Assembly: GCA_021203685.1 (NCBI GenBank)
Contig: JAJQAS010000219.1
Location: forward strand, 1 to 14,174
Length of the DNA stretch: 14,174 nucleotides
From: Clostridiales bacterium
Lineage (GTDB): Bacteria; Bacillota; Clostridia; Oscillospirales; Oscillospiraceae
Reading direction: 5' to 3'
The notes beneath the pieces were generated by a model, which was given only the letters and a program-made list of their open reading frames with translations, was not told where the DNA came from and ran no database searches. Below are positions 1 through 6,382 of this stretch, piece by piece; the stretch's first letter is position 1, and every line of letters begins with the position of its first letter. The translations under genes and the position numbers were made by a program.

Positions 1-1
1 C

Positions 2-64
2 CTGGCGGAACAGGCGGAGAGCGTGGAGCGGGTGTTCTGCGGCCTCCCCATGCGTTTGAAATGA
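2..64 (+). CDS. cobU: Probable adenosylcobinamide kinase / guanylyltransferase, C-terminal fragment
   Basis: Only the last 20 codons are in the window; the gene enters from the left edge and stops with TGA at 62-64. The visible tail reads AEQAESVERVFCGLPMRLK. The pattern of an acidic/Ala helix, then V-x-x-V-x-x-G-[IL]-P-x-x-[LI]-K at the extreme C-terminus, is the usual ending of CobU/CobP. That enzyme phosphorylates adenosylcobinamide and transfers GMP to it during nucleotide-loop assembly in the cytoplasm. The next gene is the CobC-type phosphatase of the same branch, which supports the call. The catalytic P-loop is outside the window, so the assignment rests on a short tail plus context. 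The TGA sits inside the ribosome-binding region of cobC, so translation of the two is probably coupled. Confidence 0.6.
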   Translation: MAEQAESVERVFCGLPMRLK

Positions 65-67
65 GGA
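63..67 (+). promoter_or_regulatory. Ribosome-binding site that decides the cobC start
   Basis: GAGGA lies 5 bases upstream of the ATG at 73 and overlaps the upstream cobU stop codon. No purine-rich site precedes the other in-frame ATG at 61. This favours 73 as the cobC start and places re-initiation directly at the cobU terminus. Confidence 0.6.
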
Positions 68-72
68 ATTTT

Positions 73-672
73 ATGCGATTGCTGCTGCTGCGCCACGGGG
101 CCACCCCTGGCAACCTGAAAAAGCAATACATCGGCTCCACCGATGAGCCGCTGGCCCCCCAGGGGGTGGAACAGGCCAGGGCGCGGGCGAATACCCTGCC
201 CCCGGTGGAGCAGTTGTGGGTCAGCCCTATGCGCCGGGCCAGACACACGGCGGAGCTGTTCTACCCCGATGCGCCCAGGGTGTACTTGGAGGGCCTGCGG
301 GAGATGGGCTTTGGCAACTGCGAGGGCAAGACCTGGGAGGAAATCAACGACCCCAGCATCTACGACGGCTGGTTTGTGGAGGACCCTCAGGCCGGGTTCC
401 CTGGCGGGGAGACCCTGGGGGATTTCGTCCAGCGCACCACCGACGCTCTGCAAACCGTGGCGGAGCAGGTACAGGCGGAGGGCATCGCCACTGGCGCGGT
501 GGTGGCCCACGGCGGGGTGCTGATGGCGCTGATGAGCCAGCACGGGCTCCCCGCCCGGAGCAACTACTTCGACTGGCAGAGCACCAACTGCGGCGGCTTC
601 GACACGGACTTTGACCCGGAGACGCTGATCCTGACCCTCCGCGCCCAGCTGGGCGAGAACAACATATGGTGA
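73..672 (+). CDS. cobC: Alpha-ribazole-5'-phosphate phosphatase, histidine phosphatase family
   Basis: This 199-residue cytoplasmic protein belongs to the histidine phosphatase (phosphoglycerate-mutase-like) superfamily. Seen in the sequence: an N-terminal LLLLRHGAT box with the phospho-accepting His8 and Arg7, the second arginine in SPMRRARHTAELF (about 51-63), the acid residue in REMGFGNCEG (about 76-85), and the second catalytic histidine in VVAHGGVLMAL (His146). In cobalamin operons this family removes the 5'-phosphate of alpha-ribazole phosphate or of adenosylcobalamin 5'-phosphate. The superfamily is broad, so the substrate is inferred from the position between probable cobU and cbiB. 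The start at 73 gives the family-typical opening MRLLLLRHG and has GAGGA 5 bases upstream. An ATG at 61 would add four residues but has no ribosome site. The stop overlaps the start of cbiB. Confidence 0.88.
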   Translation: MRLLLLRHGATPGNLKKQYIGSTDEPLAPQGVEQARARANTLPPVEQLWVSPMRRARHTAELFYPDAPRVYLEGLREMGFGNCEGKTWEEINDPSIYDGWFVEDPQAGFPGGETLGDFVQRTTDALQTVAEQVQAEGIATGAVVAHGGVLMALMSQHGLPARSNYFDWQSTNCGGFDTDFDPETLILTLRAQLGENNIW

Positions 673-1634
673 GGCTGTCTATCCTGCTGGCAGGGTGTCT
701 GCTGGACGCGCTGCTGGGCGACCCCTACCGGCTGCCCCACCCCATCCGGTGGATGGGACGGCTGATCGCCTGGCTGGAGAAAACGCTTCGCCCACTGCTC
801 CCTAAAACGGCACAGGGCGAGCGGGCCGGGGGAACGGTGATGGTTATGCTGGTGCTGGCGGTCACTATTTTGTGTGCAGCAGTTTTACTTTACATCTGCA
901 AACAGCTTTCCTTCTGGCTGTGGTGGGCGGTTTCCGCCGTGATCTGCTACTATATGCTGGCGGCCCGTTCATTGGCGGGGGAGAGCGGAAAGGTGTACCG
1001 CGCCCTGCAAACCGGCACGCTGGAGGAAGCGCGGGAGGCGGTCTCCCGCATCGTGGGGCGGGACACCGCCCAGCTGGACCGGGCGGGAGTGGCCCGCGCC
1101 GCCGTGGAGACGGTGGCGGAGAACACCTCCGACGGGGTGGTGGCACCGCTGCTCTATATGGCCATTGGCGGCCCGGTGTGGGGCGCAGCCTATAAAGCGG
1201 TCAACACCATGGACTCCATGGTGGGCTACCACAATGAAAAGTACGAAAATTGGGGCCGTTTCGCGGCCAGGCTGGACGATGTGGTAAATTTCCTCCCGGC
1301 GCGGCTGGCGGGGGCGCTGATGTGCGCCGCCGCGCCCCTCTGCGGGCTGGACGGGCGAGCCGCCTGGCGGGTGTTCCTGCGAGACAGGCGCAACCACAAG
1401 TCCCCCAACTCCGCCCACACCGAGGCGGCCTGTGCCGGAGCGCTCCACCTCCAGCTGGGGGGAAACAGCTCTTATTTTGGTAAAATGGTCGAAAAACCCA
1501 CCATCGGGGACGATTTGCGGCCCATTGAGCCGGAGGACATTCGCCGGGCCAACCGCCTGATGGCGGTCACAGCTTGCCTGACGGCGGCGCTGGCCTGGCT
1601 GGGACTGCTGCTATGCGAGGTGCTTTTGGCTTGA
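666..1634 (+). CDS. cbiB: Adenosylcobinamide-phosphate synthase (CbiB/CobD family membrane protein)
   Basis: This 322-residue integral membrane protein joins (R)-1-amino-2-propanol phosphate to adenosylcobyric acid, giving adenosylcobinamide phosphate. Visible family blocks are GDPYRLPHPIRWMGRLI near the N-terminus (about 18-34), RDTAQLDRAGVARAAVETVAEN (about 132-153, quoted in part), DGVVAPLLYM, KAVNTMDSMVGYHNEKY (about 177-193), the SPNSAHTEAA block (about 246-255), GGNSSYFG and KPTIGD. Hydrophobic stretches at roughly 1-18, 55-76, 82-100, 160-176, 206-225 and 298-321 fit a multi-pass protein. Length is normal for the family. The ATG at 666 overlaps the cobC stop by seven bases and has only a weak ribosome site, so its translation is probably coupled to cobC. 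Its product partner CobD is encoded next. Confidence 0.95.
   Translation: MVRLSILLAGCLLDALLGDPYRLPHPIRWMGRLIAWLEKTLRPLLPKTAQGERAGGTVMVMLVLAVTILCAAVLLYICKQLSFWLWWAVSAVICYYMLAARSLAGESGKVYRALQTGTLEEAREAVSRIVGRDTAQLDRAGVARAAVETVAENTSDGVVAPLLYMAIGGPVWGAAYKAVNTMDSMVGYHNEKYENWGRFAARLDDVVNFLPARLAGALMCAAAPLCGLDGRAAWRVFLRDRRNHKSPNSAHTEAACAGALHLQLGGNSSYFGKMVEKPTIGDDLRPIEPEDIRRANRLMAVTACLTAALAWLGLLLCEVLLA
1617..1622 (+). promoter_or_regulatory. Ribosome-binding site suggesting a TTG start for cobD
   Basis: GAGGTG lies within the end of cbiB, 8 bases before TTG at 1631. That TTG forms a TTGA overlap with the cbiB stop. The alternative ATG at 1613 has no purine-rich sequence at the right distance. The site therefore favours a stop-start coupled TTG. 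Confidence 0.5.
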
Positions 1635-2695
1635 AACAGGTGATTCACGGCGGGGACATTTACGCCTGGGGGGAGAGAGAGCTGCTGGACTTCTCCGCCA
1701 GCCTGAACCCCCTGGGGATGCCGGAGGAGGTGGCGCGCGCCGCCGTGGAAGGCGTCTCGGCCGCTGACCGCTACCCCGACCCCCAGTGCCGCGCCCTGCG
1801 CCGGGCCATTGCCGGGGCGGAGGGGGTTTCCCCGGAAATGGTTTTCTGCGGCAACGGGGCGGCGGAGCTGCTGGACCGGTTGGCGCTGGCGCTGCGGCCC
1901 CACCGGGCCATGGTTCTGGCCCCCACCTTCGGGGAATATGAGCGTTCCCTTCGGGCGAATGGGTGTAAAGTGATTTCCCATTACCTCAAACCGGAGCGGG
2001 AATTTGACGTGACGGAGGATCTTTTGCGGGTGCTGCGGCCAGGACTGGATTTGTTGGTGCTTTGCAACCCCAACAACCCCACCGGGCGAACCATTCCGGC
2101 CCCGCTGCTGGCGGAGCTTTGCCGCCGCTGTCAGGCGCAGGACACGACACTGGTGGTGGACGAGAGTTTTCTCTCCCTGACGGATGCAGAGTACCAAACT
2201 GACCTGCGGCCCCTGCTGGCAGAGTGTCCCCGGCTGGTGTTGCTGCGGTCGTTGACCAAGAGCCACGCCATGCCCGGCCTGCGGCTGGGGTATCTCCTCT
2301 GCGGCGACCCTGCCCTGCTGGAGCGGGTGGTTCAGGCGGGACAGCCTTGGGGGGTCTCCGTCCCCGCCCAATGCGCGGGCGTCGCCGCCATGCACCGCCC
2401 CGACTGGCCCCGGTTGGGGCGGGAAATGGTTCAGCCCCAGCGGCGGCGGCTGACGGAGGAACTGCGCAAACTGGGCTTCCGGGTGTGGGACAGCCGGGCC
2501 AACTACCTGCTGTTCTACTCTGCCCGCTGGACGGATTTGCAGGAGCAGCTGTTGCAGCGGGACGTTCTCATCCGGGACTGCGCCGATTTCGCCGGCCTGG
2601 GGACTGGATACTACCGCATCGCCGTGCGGACGGAGGCGGAGAACACCCGTCTGCTCCAGACATTGAAGGAAGTATGCAAAGAGGGGAGAGCGTAG
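1631..2695 (+). CDS. cobD: L-threonine-O-3-phosphate decarboxylase (PLP-dependent)
   Basis: This fold-type I PLP enzyme, of the histidinol-phosphate-aminotransferase-like class, decarboxylates L-threonine 3-phosphate to (R)-1-aminopropan-2-yl phosphate, the linker used by CbiB. From TTG 1631 it is 354 residues, close to the usual size of about 360. Visible features: HGGDIYAWG and DFSASLNPLG at the N-terminus (about 6-29), FCGNGAAELLDRL (about 72-84), LCNPNNPTGR (about 144-153), VVDESFLSL (about 175-183), and the Schiff-base lysine in LRSLTKSHAMPGLRLGY (Lys210). The HGGDIY opening is typical of CobD and separates it from HisC. Start choice: TTG 1631 has GAGGTG at 1617-1622 and overlaps the cbiB TGA. 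ATG 1613 would add six residues (MRGAFG) without a ribosome site, so it remains the alternative. The gene ends two bases before the cbiP ATG. Confidence 0.93.
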   Translation: MKQVIHGGDIYAWGERELLDFSASLNPLGMPEEVARAAVEGVSAADRYPDPQCRALRRAIAGAEGVSPEMVFCGNGAAELLDRLALALRPHRAMVLAPTFGEYERSLRANGCKVISHYLKPEREFDVTEDLLRVLRPGLDLLVLCNPNNPTGRTIPAPLLAELCRRCQAQDTTLVVDESFLSLTDAEYQTDLRPLLAECPRLVLLRSLTKSHAMPGLRLGYLLCGDPALLERVVQAGQPWGVSVPAQCAGVAAMHRPDWPRLGREMVQPQRRRLTEELRKLGFRVWDSRANYLLFYSARWTDLQEQLLQRDVLIRDCADFAGLGTGYYRIAVRTEAENTRLLQTLKEVCKEGRA

Positions 2696-2697
2696 CC

Positions 2698-4188
2698 ATG
2701 GCAAAGCCCATCATGGTGCAGGGTACCACGTCCAACGCAGGGAAGAGCGTCCTGTGTGCGGCGCTGTGCCGCATCTTCCATCAGGACGGTCTGCGGGTGG
2801 CCCCGTTCAAGAGCCAGAACATGGCGCTGAACTCCTACATCACCGAGGAAGGGCTGGAAATGGGCCGCGCCCAGGTGACCCAGGCCCAGGCCGCCGGGGT
2901 GAAGCCTTCGGTAAGGATGAACCCCATCCTGCTCAAGCCCACCACGGACGTTGGCTCTCAGGTCATCGTCAACGGGGTCAGCCGGGGAAATTACCCCGCC
3001 AAAGCGTATTTCCGCATGAAACAGTCGCTGATTCCCGACATTTTGGCGGCCTATCAGTCCCTTTCGGCGGAAAACGATGTCCTCGTCCTCGAAGGGGCGG
3101 GCAGCCCGGCGGAGATCAACCTGAAACAGAACGACATCGTCAACATGGGCCTCGCCGCGCTGGTGGACGCGCCGGTGCTGCTGGTGGCGGACATCGACCC
3201 CGGCGGGGTGTTCGCTTCCCTCTACGGCACCGTGGCCCTGCTGGAGCCAGAGGAACGGGCCAGGGTCAAGGGGCTTGTTATCAACAAGTTCCGGGGCGAC
3301 GTGTCCATTCTGGAGCCGGGACTGAAAATGCTGGAGGATTTGACCGGCGTTCCGGTGGTGGGGGTGGTGCCCTACCTGGACTTGGATTTGGACGATGAGG
3401 ATTCTCTGGCCCAGCGGTTCCAGAAAAGCGGCGAGGGCGGCCCGGTGGATGTCGCTGTCATTCGCCTCCCCCGGCTGTCCAACTTTACTGACTTCAACCC
3501 GTTGGCCCGGATGGAGGAGGTCTCCCTGCGGTATGTCCGCTCTGCGGCGGAGCTGGGCGCGCCGGATTTGATTATTCTGCCCGGCACCAAAAGTACCATC
3601 TCCGACCTGCGCTGGCTGAAACAGAACGGCCTCGCCGGAGCGATTTGCCGCCACGCCGAAGCGGGCGGCGCGGTCATCGGCATCTGCGGCGGCTATCAGA
3701 TGCTGGGCAAAAAAGTCGCCGACCCGGCGGGAGCCGAATCCGGCGGCGCGGAGGAGGGGCTGGGTCTGCTGGACCAGGAGACGGTGTTCTGGGGCGAAAA
3801 GGCCCGCACCCGCGTTACAGGCCGGGTGACGGGCGCAACCGGCATCTTCGCAGCCCTGGAGGGGGAACCCTTCCGGGGGTACGAGATCCACATGGGACGG
3901 ACAAGCGGACAGGAGCAGCATTTCGCCCAACTGGATAATGAGAGCGCGGACGGCGCGGTCCGCGGGAATATCTGGGGCAGCTACGTCCACGGCATTTTCG
4001 ACCGGGGGGACTTCGCCGCGAAGCTGGTGAACTGCCTGCTGGCCGCCAAGGGGCTGGAACCCACCGCCCGGAGCGGCGACTGGAACGCCTATCAGGAGGC
4101 GCAGCTGGACAGGCTGGCCGATACCGTCCGCAGGTCGCTGGATATGGATTTGATTTACCGATTGATTGGACAGGAGAAGCCACGATGA
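2698..4188 (+). CDS. cbiP: Cobyric acid synthase, glutamine-hydrolysing
   Basis: This 496-residue cytoplasmic enzyme amidates the b, d, e and g carboxylates of adenosylcobyrinate a,c-diamide using ATP and glutamine. The N-terminal dethiobiotin-synthetase-like ATPase half carries the P-loop VQGTTSNAGKS (about 7-17), FKSQNMALNS (about 37-46), MNPILLKP and LEGAGSPAEINL (about 131-142). The C-terminal type I glutamine amidotransferase half shows LPGTKSTISDL (about 294-304), the nucleophile Cys330 in VIGICGGYQMLG, GYEIHMGR (about 394-401) and the catalytic His431 in SYVHGIFD. Domain order and length match CobQ/CbiP and not CbiA, which lacks this N-terminal signature. ATG 2698 is chosen because GAGGGGAG (2681-2688) lies 9 bases upstream; the open frame extends further left only inside cobD. 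ATGA at 4185-4188 couples it to cbiC. Confidence 0.97.
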   Translation: MAKPIMVQGTTSNAGKSVLCAALCRIFHQDGLRVAPFKSQNMALNSYITEEGLEMGRAQVTQAQAAGVKPSVRMNPILLKPTTDVGSQVIVNGVSRGNYPAKAYFRMKQSLIPDILAAYQSLSAENDVLVLEGAGSPAEINLKQNDIVNMGLAALVDAPVLLVADIDPGGVFASLYGTVALLEPEERARVKGLVINKFRGDVSILEPGLKMLEDLTGVPVVGVVPYLDLDLDDEDSLAQRFQKSGEGGPVDVAVIRLPRLSNFTDFNPLARMEEVSLRYVRSAAELGAPDLIILPGTKSTISDLRWLKQNGLAGAICRHAEAGGAVIGICGGYQMLGKKVADPAGAESGGAEEGLGLLDQETVFWGEKARTRVTGRVTGATGIFAALEGEPFRGYEIHMGRTSGQEQHFAQLDNESADGAVRGNIWGSYVHGIFDRGDFAAKLVNCLLAAKGLEPTARSGDWNAYQEAQLDRLADTVRRSLDMDLIYRLIGQEKPR

Positions 4189-4823
4189 TTCATTTGGAAC
4201 ACGTCAAACCGGCGGATATCGAAGCCCGGAGCATGGAACTCATCGCCGCAGAGCTGCCCCACCCCCTGGACCCGGAAAACGAGGCGGTGGTCAAGCGGGT
4301 CATCCACACCACGGCGGACTTCGACTATGTGGACAACCTGATTTTCTCCCCCGGCGCGGTGGGCAAGGGCATCGCCGCCCTGCGGGGCGGCTGCTCCATC
4401 GTCACCGACACCACCATGGCCCAGGCCGGCATCAATAAGCGGACGCTGGCCCGACTGGGGGGCCGGACGGTGAACTTCATTGCCGACCCACAGGTGGCCG
4501 TCGAGGCCAAGGCCCGGGGCGTCACCCGCTCGGCGGTGTCCATGGAGCGGGCGGCGGCGCTGGGGGAACCGCTGATTTACGCCATCGGCAACGCCCCTAC
4601 CGCCCTCATTCGCCTGTGTGAGCTGGTGCAGGCGGGGGAGATGGTTCCCCCCGTTCTGGTCATTGGGGTGCCGGTGGGGTTTGTCAACGTGGTGGAGGCC
4701 AAGGAGCTGCTGTTGCAGACCGATGTCCCCTCCATCGTGGCCCGGGGACGCAAGGGCGGCAGCAACGTAGCCGCGGCCATCTGCAACGCGCTCCTCTACC
4801 AGGCCGCCGGGACGAGAGACTGA
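4185..4823 (+). CDS. cbiC: Cobalt-precorrin-8 methylmutase
   Basis: This 212-residue cytoplasmic enzyme moves the methyl group from C11 to C12 of (cobalt-)precorrin-8, giving (cobalt-)hydrogenobyrinate/cobyrinate. Family marks: the catalytic histidine in VIHTTADFDY (His41), IFSPGAVGKGIAAL (about 53-66), a TDTTMAQAGINK block (about 74-85), GNAPTALIRLCELV (about 135-148) and VIGVPVGFVNVVEAKE (about 159-173). Length is typical for CbiC/CobH. The ATG overlaps the cbiP stop as ATGA, with AGGAG about 8 bases upstream. Neighbouring cbiK and cbiL put it in the cobalt-early pathway, hence CbiC over CobH. Confidence 0.96.
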   Translation: MIHLEHVKPADIEARSMELIAAELPHPLDPENEAVVKRVIHTTADFDYVDNLIFSPGAVGKGIAALRGGCSIVTDTTMAQAGINKRTLARLGGRTVNFIADPQVAVEAKARGVTRSAVSMERAAALGEPLIYAIGNAPTALIRLCELVQAGEMVPPVLVIGVPVGFVNVVEAKELLLQTDVPSIVARGRKGGSNVAAAICNALLYQAAGTRD

Positions 4824-4852
4824 TTGCAGGAGACAGACGAGAGAGCGAGAAC

Positions 4853-4859
4853 AGGAGGG
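4853..4859 (+). promoter_or_regulatory. Strong ribosome-binding site for cbiK
   Basis: AGGAGGG lies 6 bases before ATG 4866 in the 42-base cbiC-cbiK gap, one of the few non-overlapping junctions in the operon. It fixes the cbiK start at 4866 and argues against extending the frame upstream. Confidence 0.8.
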
Positions 4860-4865
4860 AACCCA

Positions 4866-5657
4866 ATGAAGAAAGCACTGCTGGTGGTGTCCTTTGGCAC
4901 CAGTTACCCGGAGACCCTGCGCAGGAGCATCTGCGCCATGGAAAACGAGCTGGCCAGGGCCTTCCCGGACCGGGACTTTTACCGGGCGTTCACCAGCGGC
5001 GTCATCCGGCGCAAGCTGTACCGTAGAGACCGGACGCGCATCGACGGTGTGGTGGAGGCGCTGGAGGCCCTGCGGCTGGAGGGCTACGAGGACGTACTGC
5101 TCCAGCCCACCCACATGATCAACGGCGCGGAGACCCAGCGGCTGCTGGCGGAGGCCGCCCTCTACTCCCACCAGTTTCCCCGGTTTTCCATCGGTGCGCC
5201 GCTGCTGACCCGGCAGGAGGACTATGAGCTGCTGGCGGAGGCAGTCATGGCGGAAATGCCCCCTCTGGCCTACGACGAGGCGCTGGTTCTCATGGGCCAC
5301 GGTACCGAGCACTACGCCAACCCCGCATACCCCGCCCTGGAATACGTGTTCCACGCCAGAGGCTACACCAACGTCTTTGTAGGGACGGTGGAGGGCTATC
5401 CCCCCATCGGGGAGGTCATTCACCGGCTGGATGAGACCCTAAACGCCCGCCGTGTCTATGTGGCTCCCCTGATGATCGTGGCGGGAGACCACGCCTACAA
5501 CGACATGACCGGCAGCCAGCCCACCTCCTGGACAAGCCAGCTGCTGGCCCACAACTACCAGCCCATGCCCATTCTGAAGGGGCTGGGGGAGTATCCCGCC
5601 GTCCGGCGCATTTTCGTCCACCACGCCCAGGCCGCGCTGGAGGGAAAACGGGGATGA
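4866..5657 (+). CDS. cbiK: Sirohydrochlorin cobaltochelatase, anaerobic CbiK type
   Basis: This 263-residue class II chelatase inserts Co2+ into sirohydrochlorin (factor II), the step that commits the tetrapyrrole to the cobalt-early cobalamin route. The start MKKALLVVSFGTSYPETLR is characteristic. Metal and catalytic histidines are visible in LMGHGTEHYANPAY (His145) and PLMIVAGDHAYNDM (His209); these correspond in position to the two histidines known in Salmonella CbiK (145 and 207). DVLLQPTHMINGAE (about 76-89) is a further family block. There is no signal peptide or membrane segment, unlike the periplasmic CbiK-P variants, so the enzyme should be cytoplasmic. Length matches Salmonella CbiK (264). 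The stop overlaps the cbiL ATG as ATGA at 5654-5657. Confidence 0.96.
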   Translation: MKKALLVVSFGTSYPETLRRSICAMENELARAFPDRDFYRAFTSGVIRRKLYRRDRTRIDGVVEALEALRLEGYEDVLLQPTHMINGAETQRLLAEAALYSHQFPRFSIGAPLLTRQEDYELLAEAVMAEMPPLAYDEALVLMGHGTEHYANPAYPALEYVFHARGYTNVFVGTVEGYPPIGEVIHRLDETLNARRVYVAPLMIVAGDHAYNDMTGSQPTSWTSQLLAHNYQPMPILKGLGEYPAVRRIFVHHAQAALEGKRG

Positions 5658-6382
5658 GCGGCGAAAAAGGTATCCTCTACGGTGTCGGCGTGGGGCCGGG
5701 AGACCCGGAGCTGCTGACAGTCAAGGCGGTGCGGCTGCTGCAAACCGCCGACGTCATCGCCGCGCCGGACAGCGGCGGCGAGAGCCGCACGGCGCTGCAC
5801 ATCGTCCGGGACTATATCGAAGATAAGCCGGTGGTGCTCTGTCCTACCCCCATGACCCGCGACCGGGAGACGTTAGACCGGGCGTGGAAGGACAACGCGG
5901 CGCAAATTTGCGCCCTGCTGGAGCAGGGGAAACAGGTGGCCTTCGTCACCCTGGGAGACCCCACCGTGTACTCCACCTATTTCTACCTCCACCGCCGGGT
6001 GCTGGCGCAAGGGTACCGGGCGGAGATCGTGCCGGGGGTGCCCTCCTTCTGCGCGGCGGCGGCGAAGCTGGGGGTTCCCCTCTGCGAAGGGAGCCAGCGG
6101 TTGCTGGTGGTTCCCGCCTCCCACGGAGATTTGACCGACAGCCTGGACGTGGACGCCAACAAGATTTTGATGAAAGCCGGGCGGCAGCTGGGAACACTGA
6201 AAGCGACCCTCCGGCAGCGGGGCGAGCTGGAAAACGCTGCTCTCGTGGTCAACTGCGGCCTGCCAGGGGAACAGGTGTGGCCCTCCTTCGCCCAGGCGGA
6301 GGGAGACACCGGGTATTTCTCTCTGGTGCTGCTCCGGCAAAGGGAACACGCCGGACAAACGAAAGCGGGTGAGGCGGAGTGA
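5654..6382 (+). CDS. cbiL: Cobalt-factor II (precorrin-2) C20-methyltransferase
   Basis: This 242-residue SAM-dependent methyltransferase of the tetrapyrrole methylase family methylates C20 of cobalt-factor II to give cobalt-factor III. Visible: the N-terminal SAM loop LYGVGVGPGDPELLTVKA (about 8-25), VTLGDPTVYSTYFYL (about 97-112), the VPGVPSFCAAAAKLG block and PLCEG, and a C-terminal region with LVVNCGLPGEQV. TYFYLHRR after GDPTVYST distinguishes CbiL/CobI from the other paralogues (CbiE, F, H). Length is normal. Its substrate is made by the adjacent CbiK from sirohydrochlorin. ATG 5654 overlaps the cbiK stop, and the TGA at 6380-6382 overlaps the GTG start of hemA-sirC. Confidence 0.95.
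   Translation: MSGEKGILYGVGVGPGDPELLTVKAVRLLQTADVIAAPDSGGESRTALHIVRDYIEDKPVVLCPTPMTRDRETLDRAWKDNAAQICALLEQGKQVAFVTLGDPTVYSTYFYLHRRVLAQGYRAEIVPGVPSFCAAAAKLGVPLCEGSQRLLVVPASHGDLTDSLDVDANKILMKAGRQLGTLKATLRQRGELENAALVVNCGLPGEQVWPSFAQAEGDTGYFSLVLLRQREHAGQTKAGEAE

Noticed and set aside
2224..2697. Upstream extension of the cbiP frame into cobD
   Set aside because: The added residues are low-complexity and out of frame with cobD. The family start MAKPIMVQGTTSNAGKS at 2698 has its own ribosome site.
1472..5423. Long minus-strand open frames (about 410, 459 and 422 codons) opposite cobD, cbiP, cbiC and cbiK
   Set aside because: All are antisense shadows with biased composition and no family motifs, while the plus-strand products are unmistakable.
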